A stretch of 64,000 bases of DNA from Lophius americanus (taxonomy: Eukaryota; Chordata; Actinopteri; Lophiiformes; Lophiidae), in assembly GCA_037951165.1 (NCBI GenBank), contig JBBDHG010000101.1, positions 390,001 to 454,000 on the forward strand, in the 5' to 3' direction. The notes under the pieces were generated by a model. That model had not been told where the DNA came from and did not search any database. It was given only the letters and a program-made list of their open reading frames with translations. Position 1 is the stretch's first letter. Every line of letters begins with the position of its first letter. Shown piece by piece: positions 24,298 through 35,320 of the stretch. The position numbers and the translations under genes were made by a program.

Positions 24298-25449
24298 CTA
24301 TACATCTATATCTTAGTCTCATCCTTTCTATATCAACCATTTTTTGGTTATTTCTATTTCTGCCAATTTGTTTCATTTGCTGCAACTGCGGTGAAATGGA
24401 AGTTATTTGAACTGTGTCAGCTGATGAAGCATATTGCTAAAAAAAACAAGACTACCATCAAATTTCTAAACAGTGTAGAACGGTATCCAAAATTGGTTGT
24501 GGATATTATCATGTAAACACGACAGGTAATTATGTGCATCTCAAAGGAGAGGTCAAAAAGAAAAACATTTAAATTAAAGGCTAACGTATGATTTTTCATT
24601 CATGCAATCTACTCCAAAATATGATAAAACGATGACATAATTTTATTCACAAGCACAAATGGTTCACACACACTGCAGAAATATTAAGAGGCAAAACATA
24701 CCCTGGAGGCTTATTTGCCTCTACTCCCGAAAAAGCCTCTAAGCATTTTAGAAAGCAGCTTTAAGCTGTGAACATGTGATGTTTTCACCCACATGCTTTA
24801 TTCCAACTAACAGTTTGCAATTAAATAAAACAATACGAATCAAAGCTTTAACTGTCATGCAATTGCAGATTTACAAGGTAGGTGAAATATACTATTCAGA
24901 ATGGAAATGTGTTTGTCTTCCTAAGAGATGAAAACAAATGTAGTCAGCAACAAAAATCATGGAAATTTATATTTAAAGCATTACTCTTTTCAATATGATT
25001 AGTATGAATGGCACCTCAGTCATAATGGTAAACCTTTGACCTTGAATTTAAATAATGACCACGGTCATTACAATGGCATTATGAGGCGACAGACTTCGCC
25101 TGCAGCTCAAACATAAATGTCACATTTAATATGTGCCTTTTCCTGCAGATGAAACAACTCCAAGTGCTGTTCTAAGAGCAGCATTGAATCAGTGAGACAA
25201 AGAGGCTGACTTGAATGTCTTTGTTTGAAAATAACCTCAGGTGGATAAGGTGTATCAGATATTTTACCCCTGCTACAATGTTCACATGAATACATACAAA
25301 ACATTTATTGTATTGCAGCCTGTTCTGATCCAAAGTTAAACAGGAAAAATATTGAATCAAAAATTATTCATTTATGCCTACGGAGTCAACTAAAGCATTT
25401 TCCACTTCTTCTATAAACCAAAGCCTGTTTTTGCTGCTGTGTCATACAT
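24298..25449. other. Non-coding stretch in pacs1 intron 1
   Basis: AT-rich, with no exon or element recognised. Confidence 0.4.
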
Positions 25450-25920
25450 CTATCAGCCACAACATTAAAACCATATGACTAATATTGTGTATGTCTCCTT
25501 TTTGACTACAAAACAGCTCTGCGGTACACAGTATGTTCTGATCTGAATGTCAATGCAGGTTCGGATCGTTTTATGATCAGAACCTGCATTGACATTCTTA
25601 GCAGTCAGGGATTGGACAACATAGTCTAACCTTCGCTACGAATGTGTATCATTAAGCCTTGGGGGTCTGTGACCCCGTCACCTGTTTGCCAGTTGTCCTT
25701 CCTCAGACTAACTTGGTAGATGCTGACCCCAGAAGATCGAGAACGCCCACCAAGACCTGCAGTTCCTAATATTCTCAGTTCCAATTTTTACTTTTCCCCA
25801 TTATTCCTGTTTCCAACACATGAACTTCAAGGACAAATTGTTCACTTGTTACCAAATATATCTGATTCACTGACAGGTCCCATTGTAATGAGATAATAAT
25901 TATTCTGAATTCACCTTATA
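25450..25920 (-). mobile_element. Internally deleted Tc1-like element
   Basis: Both ends of the family at 1058-2120 are present in reverse orientation. The 3' end 'cagccacaacattaaaacca' and 'taatattgtgt' are at 25455-25495; the 5' part ('ttggtagatgctgacc', 'caaattgttcacttgtt') runs from about 25710 to 25900. Roughly half of the transposase region is missing. The retained middle piece carries an 18-bp inverted repeat at 25545-25597. Confidence 0.75.
25545..25597. repeat. 18-bp inverted repeat inside the Tc1 copy
   Basis: The arms 25545-25562 and 25580-25597 are exact reverse complements around 17 nt. After one mismatch the stem gains four more pairs ('gatc'/'gatc'), leaving a 7-nt loop. Confidence 0.92.
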
Positions 25921-26374
25921 ATGCCTCTCTCCAGTTGCATTAACACAATCCAATGCTTTACCAGTCTGTCAGCACTGATAAGGTGAGTAACAGCTGCTGT
26001 GAGAGGCCAATCACAGTAATCTTTATTAGGATAAACTACAACTAGGTGACATAATACAGGTTTTTATCACTCTAGGGTTGTAGAAGTAACTGGGTAATGA
26101 TTATTTGGGTGACATTTGGGTTTTAGGATTAAATTAATGGTCAAAAAAAAAGGTAAATAACCCAGTTAGAACTAGATACATGTGAAATATTCCAATCTGT
26201 GTGACCTGCTTTTGTGTTATTACAGTTAGATCAAATGAGGTGCTTTCAAAAAGGGCACTCGTGGGTGTTTGCGATTCAAGTTCCCCAGTATAACCATAAT
26301 GGAAGAGTCTTTTCTCATTCACCAATGAATAACGTTAAGTCATGCACCCTTGTATGCAGGAACCACGCACGTAC
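25921..26374. other. pacs1 intron 1, proximal part
   Basis: No element is recognised. On the minus strand the intron opens with the donor 'gtacgt' at 26374-26369. Confidence 0.5.
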
Positions 26375-26529
26375 CTGGGCACACAGCTTGGTGAGGAGCG
26401 GTCCACTTCCCAGGTAGCGTACAGGTTCATGTGGACCGGCCGGTTGGAGGTGATGCTGACTGGCTTGGAGGGCTGCATGTGCGGCGAAGGGACGCCCCCA
26501 GTCCGCGGGAGCCCTCCTCGCTCCGACAT
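26375..26529 (-). CDS. pacs1: pacs1 first coding exon (partial gene)
   Basis: PACS proteins are cytosolic connectors that bind acidic-cluster motifs in cargo such as furin, link them to AP adaptors and return them to the trans-Golgi network. The minus strand encodes 51 codons plus two bases, starting at the ATG at 26529. It contains 'PVHMNLYATWEVDRSSPSCV' (residues 31-50), the signature start of the conserved furin/cargo-binding region, and ends at a strong donor ('ccag|gtacgt'). PACS2 shares much of this block, but the 'LYATWEVDR' form and the sf3b2 neighbour favour pacs1. The poorly conserved N-terminus before 'MNLY' is only about 33 residues, much shorter than in human PACS1. No exon 2 is visible to the left, so the first intron exceeds 26 kb in this window. 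Confidence 0.88.
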
Positions 26530-26960
26530 CCTGGAGGCTGGAACGGGCTCTCAGACGGAGCTAATAGGACGAATAATCGTAACCCTCTGCCTTCTCCGTT
26601 GTGGTTTTCCCTCTCTGGGTCCTCTTCCAACTCCTTTTACCTTATTTTAAAGGCTCCTGGTGGTCAGAATGAGTGGCTAGCGCGCACAATACAGGCGGAA
26701 GGCGGACCGTTGTTGTGGACTACTGTCCACCAGATAGTACGCACAGATTGCAGTAGCTCGTTTTTTTGGCCGAAGACAAGCGACAAATCCGCGTTCAGTT
26801 GCTTGGTACGCTCTCTGGGCCCCGCGCCACAACTTCGCGTTTGCTTGGTTTGTTTTGGTTGCTGTTGATCGGTGCAGGAAGCGGAAATTTCTCTCGAAGG
26901 AGGCAGACGACAGCAACGAGCTACGCCTCTACAGCAAGAGTGAGCGGGCGCGTGTGAGAG
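26530..26960 (-). promoter_or_regulatory. pacs1: pacs1 5' UTR and GC-rich promoter flank
   Basis: This segment is much richer in GC and CpG than its AT-rich surroundings and lies just upstream of the pacs1 start codon. I see no TATA box in a convincing place, which fits a CpG-type promoter. Several frames run through it on both strands, a usual by-product of high GC, and they are not called as genes. The transcription start cannot be fixed from sequence alone. Confidence 0.6.
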
Positions 26961-28434
26961 CTCGAGCTCGATAGAGGGAGCACGAGGGCAGATTGGCCAA
27001 TAGTGTGCTCTTCAAATGTTATTTTTCTCTCTCTCTCTCTCTCTCTGACTCTCTCTCTGTCTCGCTCTCTCTTTGTCTGTCTGTCTGTCTGTGTGTCTGC
27101 CTGTATAATTCAGCAGAATAATGCGCCCTGACACACTGCAAGAATGTGGGATGTGCTTGATGCACAAGTCTGATCCATTACCACAGCACACACCCTCAGA
27201 ACGTTTGAGAATCCATGCCACAAAAGGTCAGAGGTGGTTTGGTGGGAAACTAAAGGGAACCCTCCCCTGATGTGGTTATGTTATCACGGATCAGAATATC
27301 TGCCTACCGTTGCATATTACGTTGATCATTTGTCATTTTTTTAAAAGAAGAAAAGTTTAAACACATCTATAACACAGATATTACAAGTGTTTTTCAAAAA
27401 ATATAAAACAAAATTTGACTTTTGCTGGCTACCAGAGACTCCAAATTTTTTAACCCTTATTGACAAACATCTTTAGTGCTTTTCAGAGTACAGTTCTGCT
27501 CCTCAGGGCCTTCATGCTTCCGTCTTTAAATCTAGATTAAAGTTGGTCTTTTACCATTGAGAAATCTTATCTAATGCATAATTTGCATAAACTATTTAAC
27601 TGTCTTTTTCTCTGGATCTTATATGCGGTTGTAGCATATTTTATTACAATGAGGTTTGAGGTGCAAGGATTCATTACAGCAATGAATAACAATAATAACA
27701 TAGTGCGGTATTTCCTCTGTACTAACATAATTATGGTCATGCAAATAAGGCTAATTTGAGACTTAACCTTGTTGTGACTTAACCTATATTGTTGTGACTT
27801 AACCTTTATATCAGTATATATATATATATATAGTATAGTAATCAATCATTATCATCAATGTAGTACTTTGCACACAGTGAAACACATTTTCCACCTTAGT
27901 TGACCTTAACTAGTATCGATGCCAATATTTACCCTTACACCACCTCAGAATTAAACTTTGTTCGAGTGTATTTTTTATTCGTACACTATAGAGTTAGAAA
28001 AAAAACCTATATGCATACTAAATATATACATTATATGTATGCCTAAGGGTCAGTATGCAATTGTTGTATTTTAAGCCCTTTTGGCTGATTGAATAGAATC
28101 TCAGGTATTGCTGCAATTATTCCCATTAGTCATACACACACGTAAGCTCAAACACATTTTCCTTAGGCTGTTGTAGCAAGCAGATATGAAAAGGTGCGAA
28201 ACCGGTTACAGTCTGAGAAGTCATATTATGAAGCTGTTAACTCTTTCAGTGAACCTGGGAAAACATGTGTTTTAAGGCTTTTGCTGATGTTTACAGGAAA
28301 AAGTATGATGTTAAATCTATCATTTGTGTGAAAAGTATGCTCTATTAATGAACCTATCACAAATCTGTTTTTTTTGTACCACGTTTCACCTTTTTTATCA
28401 CCGGCACATCACCCCTATGACAGGTAACCTGTAA
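26961..28434. other. Intergenic, upstream of pacs1
   Basis: It holds the pyrimidine microsatellite at 27025-27103, two to three copies of 'ttgttgtgacttaacc' near 27765-27806 and an AT run near 27815. No gene is seen. Confidence 0.45.
27025..27103. repeat. (TC)n/(TCTG)n compound microsatellite
   Basis: A TC run grades into TCTG units and then 'gtgtctgcctg'. It gives rise to a spurious R/E/Q-rich frame on the minus strand. Confidence 0.93.
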
Positions 28435-28677
28435 ACCAAGCACCATGCTGCAGCTCATTGTGTCTCTGGTTGCTCATCAGAACATCCTGAATCAGAAGGT
28501 AAACTCTCAGATGACAAAGGTACAGATGTGATTACAATCTCTGACTCTGACCATGAAGAAGAAGGTGACTTGATCGCTGCATCAATGTCAAAGCTGGATA
28601 GTTGCATTGAGTTTGGTATTCGTACAGGAAGAATATCACATCAGTCATCACAGTCAGTAACAACATTATGTGCTTGA
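28435..28677 (+). pseudogene. Coding-like fragment with SUMO-interaction-like motif
   Basis: A stop-to-stop frame of 80 codons contains 'GTDVITISDSDHEEEGDL'. A hydrophobic V-I-T-I core followed by Ser/Asp/Glu is the pattern of a SUMO-interaction motif. There is no initiator ATG in the N-terminal half. I see no family match and cannot confirm splice sites. It could be an orphan exon, part of a decayed transposon protein or chance. Confidence 0.3.
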
Positions 28678-30429
28678 AGTGTTACTGGATAGTTTGCTTC
28701 TGCAGAAACCGTTGGCCATCATGATGTAACAGAAAGTAAACACTTAAAGGTGTTGTGTGTTTGTACAGTATAACACGATTCAAAATTTAAATCTACTTGT
28801 TTCAGTTTATGAAAAACAAATGTACTTTGAATGTTGGTAGTGATTTTATGATACAGCAGCATTCTGTGGGAGATGGTCTGAATGTTGACCCGAATAGTAA
28901 CATAAAAATAGAACATTTATCAAGGAAGTTTAATGTGGGCATTTGAAGTTTTGGGAAGATGGACTATGAACTTTAGCATAGTAGGGACGTCTTTGTGACA
29001 TGTAACTTGATGGCTTTGACATTTTTGACATGATGTCTTTGGTGTCTTTGTGACAAGTAAGTAAATGACTTTGATGTTTTTGACTTGTGAATTGATGTCT
29101 TTGATGCCTTAGTCACATGTACCTTCTTCATGTTTTATTTGAGAATTAACCCATCGCCTCGATCACAGGTTGATCTCATTGAATGAATAGTCGTTGTTTC
29201 CTACATAATTTTTTAGGGGGGGGGGGTATTTTTTAAATGATTTTTGTCAGAGCAGTGGGCATTCAGGCATGCAGAGGAAATGAAAAACTTCAAAATTAAT
29301 AAACAATAAACAAGAGCAATGGCTGTATATCAAACTTTGCTCCCCTGGATAAAAGTCAATTATCATAACCATTATGTTGCCTTACTTAATCTATTCATTA
29401 GTAAAATAATGTTTTATATTCAATACCTGGGCACCCTGTACCCAAAAAAGTTTAATCCAGCCAATTCCTTGATGACAAAAGTTAGCAATGGGCCTATATT
29501 TTCCCGTTATGTTAAATTGCTTGGCGGTGCAGATGGAAGCCTCTTTTGGTCCAGACTTGGTCAGCAGGCTGCCAGTTGGTGAACCCTGATCTAGAGAGAA
29601 GTAAAGCATAACACATCTATGTCACAGTATAGTTACATTGTTATACAGTATCTTCACTACAAGAAATTACTGTTACAGGGGGCCAGGGGAAAAAAACTGA
29701 GCCGCTGGGCCCCTTAAGTTTGAATATTTTAGTAGGAAGTTATGGGACATGAAACAGTGAAACAACATCTACAAAGAAGTAACAGCAACATTTTAATACA
29801 ATATACCGATGGAATGTTGATAATTCTCTCTGTCACTACGTCGATATGTATCTATAAACAACGTGTACAGGTACAATGTTATATTTGTTGCAACTATAAG
29901 ATCTTACAAGATCTGAAATGGTCACTCCACTGACTTTACACTGTTGCATATTTGAATAAAGTTGTCAGAAACATTTTGAGGAACCAGAGGGAGAAGATTC
30001 TGATCAATCACCTCAAGAGAAGTAGAATGAATCTGCATCAGAGAGGATTGAAGACTAAAAATCAGATGGAAAAAGTTACCAGCCGAGTTTCGTGAGCCGC
30101 TACTTGCATAACATACCAGGATTTCTGACCCAACTGCTGGCTTTAGAGTGGTACTGCGGGTATTAATGATATGTTTTGATTGGAAGGGAAAAGACTGCAT
30201 TGGATTATGGTTCTCCTGCGTCAGCCACAGATGTTCTGTTGGACTGCAATGTTTAATTATTGTCCTCTTTTTGACAATACCCTTAACACATATATTTTTT
30301 AAATAATCAGGAGCAATGAACAGATGGAAGTGTGTCTGATTGGATGCATATTATCACAGTATTATTATTATGCCCTTTTGGAAATCAGTTTTTTGCTCCG
30401 CTTTTGGACCAAAGGCGGTTGGTGCTGAT
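28678..30429. other. Intergenic stretch
   Basis: Degenerate repeats of 'gatgtctttg'/'tttttgac' type lie near 28980-29115, and there is a G run near 29217. No gene is recognised. Confidence 0.4.
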
Positions 30430-31255
30430 GACCTACCGAAGGCAGTATGGAGGTGTGAGAGAGGGCAGTGGAGTTTTTAAAATACATTATTCAACACTAT
30501 CTGGTAGAGGATGCTTGAGGAATGGAGAAAAGGTGTTCTAGTGTTGGTATTCAAGAACGATCAGCACCAGACATAAGGTGGTGTTCAGAGCTGTAGCAGC
30601 TACAGAGGTCTAGAGCTGATGGGCCACACAAGATCTGGGAAAGAGTAGTATTAGCTGAAAGGACGTTGAGAAAGGAGGAGACAATTTGTAAGAAGCAATA
30701 TAGTTACATGCCAAGAAAGAGCAGTATAGATGAGACGTTTGCTTTGAGTGTGCTGATGAAAAAGTACAGACAAGGTCCGAAGGGGTTGCGTCGTGTGTTT
30801 TTGGACTTAAAGAAAGCGTGGACAGAGTGCAGAGGAAGAAATAGTGGTAACGCATGAGGAAGTCTGGAGTGACAGAGAAATATGTAAGACTTCTGCAGGA
30901 TATGTGTGAGAGCAGTATGACAGTCGTGAGATGTGCAATAGTAGTGAAGGATGTCTTCAAAGTGAAGGTGGGACTGCACCAAAGATCGTATCTGAACACC
31001 TTCTTGTTTGCTGTGGTGATGGAAAGGCTGACCGACAGAACCCAGTATGAGATGGTTTGGACACCTGAAGAGGAGTGTTGGGGATATATTTTTGTTAAGG
31101 GATGATGGAGATGGAGCTGCCAGTCAGGAGAAAAGGGAGACGACCTTAATAGAAGCTGTTAGAGGACATGCAGGTGGTTGGTGTGACAGACGAGGATGAA
31201 TAGGACAGGGCAAGATGGAAACAGATGATCAACGGTGGCGACCCCAACAGGGAAC
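30430..31255 (+). mobile_element. RTE-type LINE fragment, internally deleted
   Basis: The plus strand, read across frameshifts, gives RT-domain pieces: 'LRKEETICKKQYSYMPRKSS', 'VLMKKYRQGPKGLRRVFLDL' with 'KKAW', 'RKSGVTEKYVRLLQDM' and 'VGLHQRSYLNTFLFAVVMER'. The sequence then jumps to a C-terminal 'VWTPEEECWG' region and the tail 'gcgaccccaacagggaac', which resembles the standard RTE 3' end. The catalytic 'FADD' block between them is missing. The copy is dead. Confidence 0.8.
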
Positions 31256-31257
31256 AA

Positions 31258-31840
31258 ACAAAACAACCGCCAACTCACTATTGAATCACACATCAAACAC
31301 ATCTGCAAGATCTCCTTTCACCATCTCAGAAATATTTCCAAACTCCGTTCTTCACTAACCTTGAGTGATGCTGAAAAGCTGGTCCACGCGTTTGTCTCCG
31401 CCGGACTGGATTACTGTAATGCACTTCTCATCGGGATCCCTGATAAAAGTCTTCAAAGACTTCAGTATGTTCAAAACAGTGCTGCAATGATCCCGATGAG
31501 AGTTCGTAAACACGAACACATCACCCCCGTTCTTCATTCCCTTCATTGGCTTACCATCTCCACCAGGATTGATTATAAGATCTCTCTCCTCACTCACCAG
31601 TGCATCCATGGTAACGCACCCCCCTACCTAAAAGAACCACTCACCCCACTGACCTATACACGATCCCTCCGTTCTACCCACTCATACCGCCTCCTCCTTC
31701 CCTGGACTAAGCTCAACATCATGGGTGATCGGGCCTTCTGTTTTGCTGCCCCTCGTCTGTGGAATGCCCTCCCTGACCATATGAGGGCTCCACAGATGAC
31801 TGACACATTTTAAAAAGGACTTAAAACTTTCCTTTTTAGC
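31258..31840 (+). mobile_element. L2-like LINE, 3' part of ORF2
   Basis: The frame 31235-31813 encodes the segment downstream of the RT core. Recognisable blocks are 'LRSSLTLSDAEKLVHAFVSA', 'LDYCNALLIGIPDKSLQRLQ', 'TPVLHSLHWLTIS', 'RIDYKISLLTHQCIHGNAPP' and 'FCFAAPRLWNALPDHMR'. These are typical of L2/CR1-group elements. The frame is open over almost the whole fragment, so it is younger or better preserved than the adjoining RTE piece. The copy is 5' truncated. Confidence 0.85.
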
Positions 31841-32948
31841 AGTACCTATATTGCCATTTTAATTGTGCTGGATAGTGTGTTTCCAGTAGATTGCAGGTTC
31901 AAACATCCACAGAAAAGCAGTGAAATGTCAAGTATTTACCGTTTATGTAGATGTGAGTCACGGCTCTGTAGCCGTTTGTCTTGGATTGAAGGATGTGACA
32001 GAAGGACAAATCCGCTGGTTCACTAGTGAGGAGGGAATAAAAGTGTACAGACTCTCCATTTGGTTGCTTACCCCCGTTTTTTGCCCCTCGCTCTGAATTA
32101 TCAGCTAGATGATTTAAACGTCCTGCTCTTTTTAACACACTTCTTTTCACCCATTGATAAAGAGATTAGAATCAAGCAGATTAAAACATGGCTACAGGAT
32201 AATCCCGGGTCACTTTTTACACGGTGATCCTAATCTGCCAGGTCATCAAGTGATACTGCAGGCGATGTCAAATTCAATTAAATTTACACCGTCTCTTATG
32301 CAACATGATTATTTATAGGTGTCTTGATGGATACGCAATTTTCAAACACTCACAAAGTAATTGACAAGATTTCTACTATGTATTTGCAGTAATTGGCTAT
32401 ATACATCATTAATAAATTAATTTCATCATTTATTGTTTCTATCCTTATCATTACTCCTTAAAATATCAGATGTTAATGCAAAGGGACAATTATAGCATCC
32501 CAGAGCCCAATATGATATATCCAAAGCTCCTGTTTCATCTGATCAACAGTTCAAAGCTAGTCAGTTTATCATCAGAAGAAAACCTAATGATACTGAGCAA
32601 TAATAGAAATCGAAACAAAATAATTTTCCATTTATCTCTGTCCATTGAAACAATCATTTCAGCTCTCATACACTTCCAAAGTCTACTTTAGACAAAATGT
32701 TTCTCTTGTCAGTCTAATGGACCCATGGCTCTGTGGGCTGTGTTATTACTGAAGCAATGGCTCACAGACTATAACATGCTTCATAGCTGATGATGTCATT
32801 AACTCCAGAATGGGCGCATGTCTCACCCATAAAGGTGCCACTGTAAATAATTATAACGATACCTGATCAGGAGTTTATGATAATAGCACGTTCTTCAAAT
32901 GGCTATGGCTTTAAGACATTTTATATATATATGTGCTTTATCCCATCC
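31841..32948. other. Intergenic stretch
   Basis: AT-rich, with no gene, RNA or repeat that I can name. Confidence 0.4.
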
Positions 32949-33018
32949 ATCAAATGCAGCGAGAAATAATTTCACTACGTTGTACTGTGTGGCTGTATGA
33001 GATCAATAAAAGATTTCT
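32949..33018 (+). mobile_element. SINE 3' tail, 5'-truncated copy
   Basis: 'gagaaataatttcacta', 'cgttgtactgtg' and 'gatcaataaaagatttctt' match the tail of the SINE at 6543-6768. Confidence 0.7.
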
Positions 33019-33826
33019 TCTTTTTAAATGTAATTTTTGTATGATTCCAATCATTTGATATAATCAAAATTACAAACTTTGCGTATTTTCTTTTCAAATA
33101 GAGAGGAGACGCGCAAGGTGAAGCAGCTATTAGCTGAGCGTTATCTATGATAGCACAGTCACTCATGCCTTTCACGTATGTGTATAACATATTTAGTCTT
33201 GCCGATCTCACATAAAACCATAATGAAACATGAGGTGAGGCAGCAGCACCTCTGCCTCCCTGAGGGAGGCGTGCTGAGGTCAAGGAGGTATTGTTCTGCT
33301 GTTCTTCTTCTATGCAGAGAAAATCAGAGTTAAGTTCACCTCATTAGTCCGTTTTCTGATGTTTTCTCTAACTGCAAAATGGAATATATTATACCCGAGA
33401 CACCCCAGCAAAATCGATGAATTGCTAAATTTTAGAAATGAACCTACAATTTTGTGTATTTCTTTTAATCATTTCATTTTCGTATACAATTGAAAATATT
33501 TTTAAAACAAAAAATGGAAGAGCAGTAATGACAAACACTCTAACACAAAATACGACATTTAACATTTGTTTTAACATTAACGAGCCAACAGGCAGCAGCA
33601 GCAGCTACGAGCCGAATGTAGGTCAGCGGTTCCTCCTGACAGTCAGGGGAATGTTACCTCCAGTCCTCCAGCTCCCTCTAGCGGCACAAACCCTCACTGC
33701 AGCTCGTTGCATTGCAGCACAACTTTTATCAGGATGCATTCATAGAGAAAATAACGATTTATGACAACCCTGCAAGTATGTTTCAACTTTAACTTGAAGA
33801 TTTCGGACTATGTCATCGCAAACATT
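33019..33826. other. Intergenic stretch
   Basis: No gene is recognised. A short inverted repeat 'gcctccc'/'gggaggc' lies near 33256. Confidence 0.4.
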
Positions 33827-34036
33827 GACCGTTTCACTGTATGAACCAGGAACCAGGACTGTTTCACTGTATGAACCTGGAACCAGGACTGTTTCACTGT
33901 ATGAACCTGGAACCAAGACTGTTTCCCCGTATGAACCTGGAACCAGGACTGTTTCACTGTATGAACCTGGAACCAGGACTGTTTCACTGTATGAACCTGG
34001 AACCAGGACTGTTTCACTGTACGAACCTGGATTCTG
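33827..34036. repeat. 7 x 30-bp minisatellite
   Basis: Seven tandem 30-bp units begin 'gactgtttcactgtatgaac' and continue 'ctggaaccag'. The first and last units are divergent and the middle ones differ by one or a few bases. Because 30 is a multiple of three, frames on both strands stay open through the array and read as 10-residue repeats; nothing else suggests that they are translated. Confidence 0.95.
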
Positions 34037-34924
34037 GAGTTGTGCCAAATGTTTCTTTACCTGTATGAGGCAATGAGTAAAAACTCCAGATCATCTCCAA
34101 GAACTTGTGCAAATCAAATGATCCAACATCTTGACTAGAGCACCTTTTAGGTGTTGGTGGAAGATTTTGGGCAGTATATTTACCTCCAAACCGCCCATCT
34201 TTGTGCAAAGCTATACTTCAAACTTTTGAAATACATCTCTACTCCAGAGAGTTTACAGACAAGCCAAAACATTAATACTATTTAGTGTCTGTAATGATTA
34301 GGCATATTGGTGTATGTCAGCAGTTTCTAAACACTATTGATGTTTGCTGTGGAACTGAGGTACACATCCAACAGAAACTAATTCACAAAATGACAGTACC
34401 ATAAAGGTTGAAAGATGTAATGCTCACCCACCAGCCACAACATAAGGACCAGCTGCAATATAGTTGGATCACACTCACACTTGGTACGAACAAGGGGAAG
34501 ACTGGCAATAGCAAATTTCAATTTGTGATCGGTAGCCTCCAATATATTAGTGATAGGTCTGTGGTAATCAAGATATGGTTCCCAGCTATATAGAACTATG
34601 TAACATTCGGTATACCTGACTGTGGTCCTTATCAGAATCAGCCTCATCAACCCTCCAGCATGTCTAACGTTTTCACTTACACAATATAAACTCTTAATGG
34701 GATTAAAACTATCAGACCTCAGCGACTGTAGCCGAAGGAGTGAGAGTAAATTAGGTGGTTAACTCCACACAAGAGCTCCTTTCACACCTTTCAATCTAAG
34801 CCACTGCTCATGACTGGATCACCTGACACAAACCTGATGACCTCATGTATATAAACAAAGGAAATTTCCCACGTAGTTATGAAAATGAACAAATAAAATG
34901 GAAACATGGGGGCAGAACTATTGT
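34037..34924. other. Intergenic stretch between sf3b2 and pacs1
   Basis: No gene is recognised. It lies beyond the sf3b2 polyadenylation signal. Confidence 0.4.
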
Positions 34925-35248
34925 GAAATGTTGTACTCACTTTATTTACAAAAACAAGAAAAGAGGACATGGGTAAAATGGAAAAAAAACTAACCAAGAC
35001 ATAAAAAGTAGAGTCATACAGAGGAAATGTATGTCACAGCTATCATGTGTCACAGTTTACATGAAGTGGGTCACAAAAGCATTGCCTATTCATGGTGTTA
35101 AAAACAGAACAAAATCGTGTTAGCTGCTACAGGTTTATCAGATGATTGAGGGGGTCTGCATCATCATACGATAAAATCTGTGTACAGCTTTCTTTCATTT
35201 CCTGTGTGACTCAATTCCTCCTGCACTCCATCCAGGTGTTTTTATGTT
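34925..35248 (-). other. sf3b2: sf3b2 3' UTR
   Basis: It runs from the stop codon (35249-35251) to about 20 bp past the AATAAA on the minus strand. No open frame continues. The end point is inferred from the signal position. Confidence 0.6.
34941..34946 (-). terminator. sf3b2: sf3b2 polyadenylation signal
   Basis: A canonical AATAAA on the minus strand lies about 300 nt after the sf3b2 stop codon, inside 'ttgtaaataaagtgag'. Confidence 0.7.
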
Positions 35249-35320
35249 CTAGAACTTGAACTCTTTGTATTTCTTGGCACCACCTCGCGTGTCCTGCGGC
35301 TGGGCCTTCCTCTTTTTTTG
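35249..35320 (-). CDS. sf3b2: sf3b2 coding exon 22 (last)
   Basis: Residues 858-880 and the stop codon, 'QKKRKAQPQDTRGGAKKYKE' then 'FKF', the conserved basic C-terminus. Confidence 0.95.
   Translation of the reverse strand, partial: QKKRKAQPQDTRGGAKKYKEFKF

Noticed and set aside
26431..26868. 145-aa plus-strand frame and overlapping frames on both strands
   Set aside because: High GC in the pacs1 promoter/exon removes stops. The frame is antisense to the convincing pacs1 exon and has no recognised domain.
33438..33764. 108-aa plus frame with a hydrophobic start resembling a signal peptide
   Set aside because: The rest is low-complexity with no family match or splice support.
33740..34076. 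Repeat-peptide frames on both strands
   Set aside because: They come from the 30-bp minisatellite. There is no start context, domain or splice evidence.
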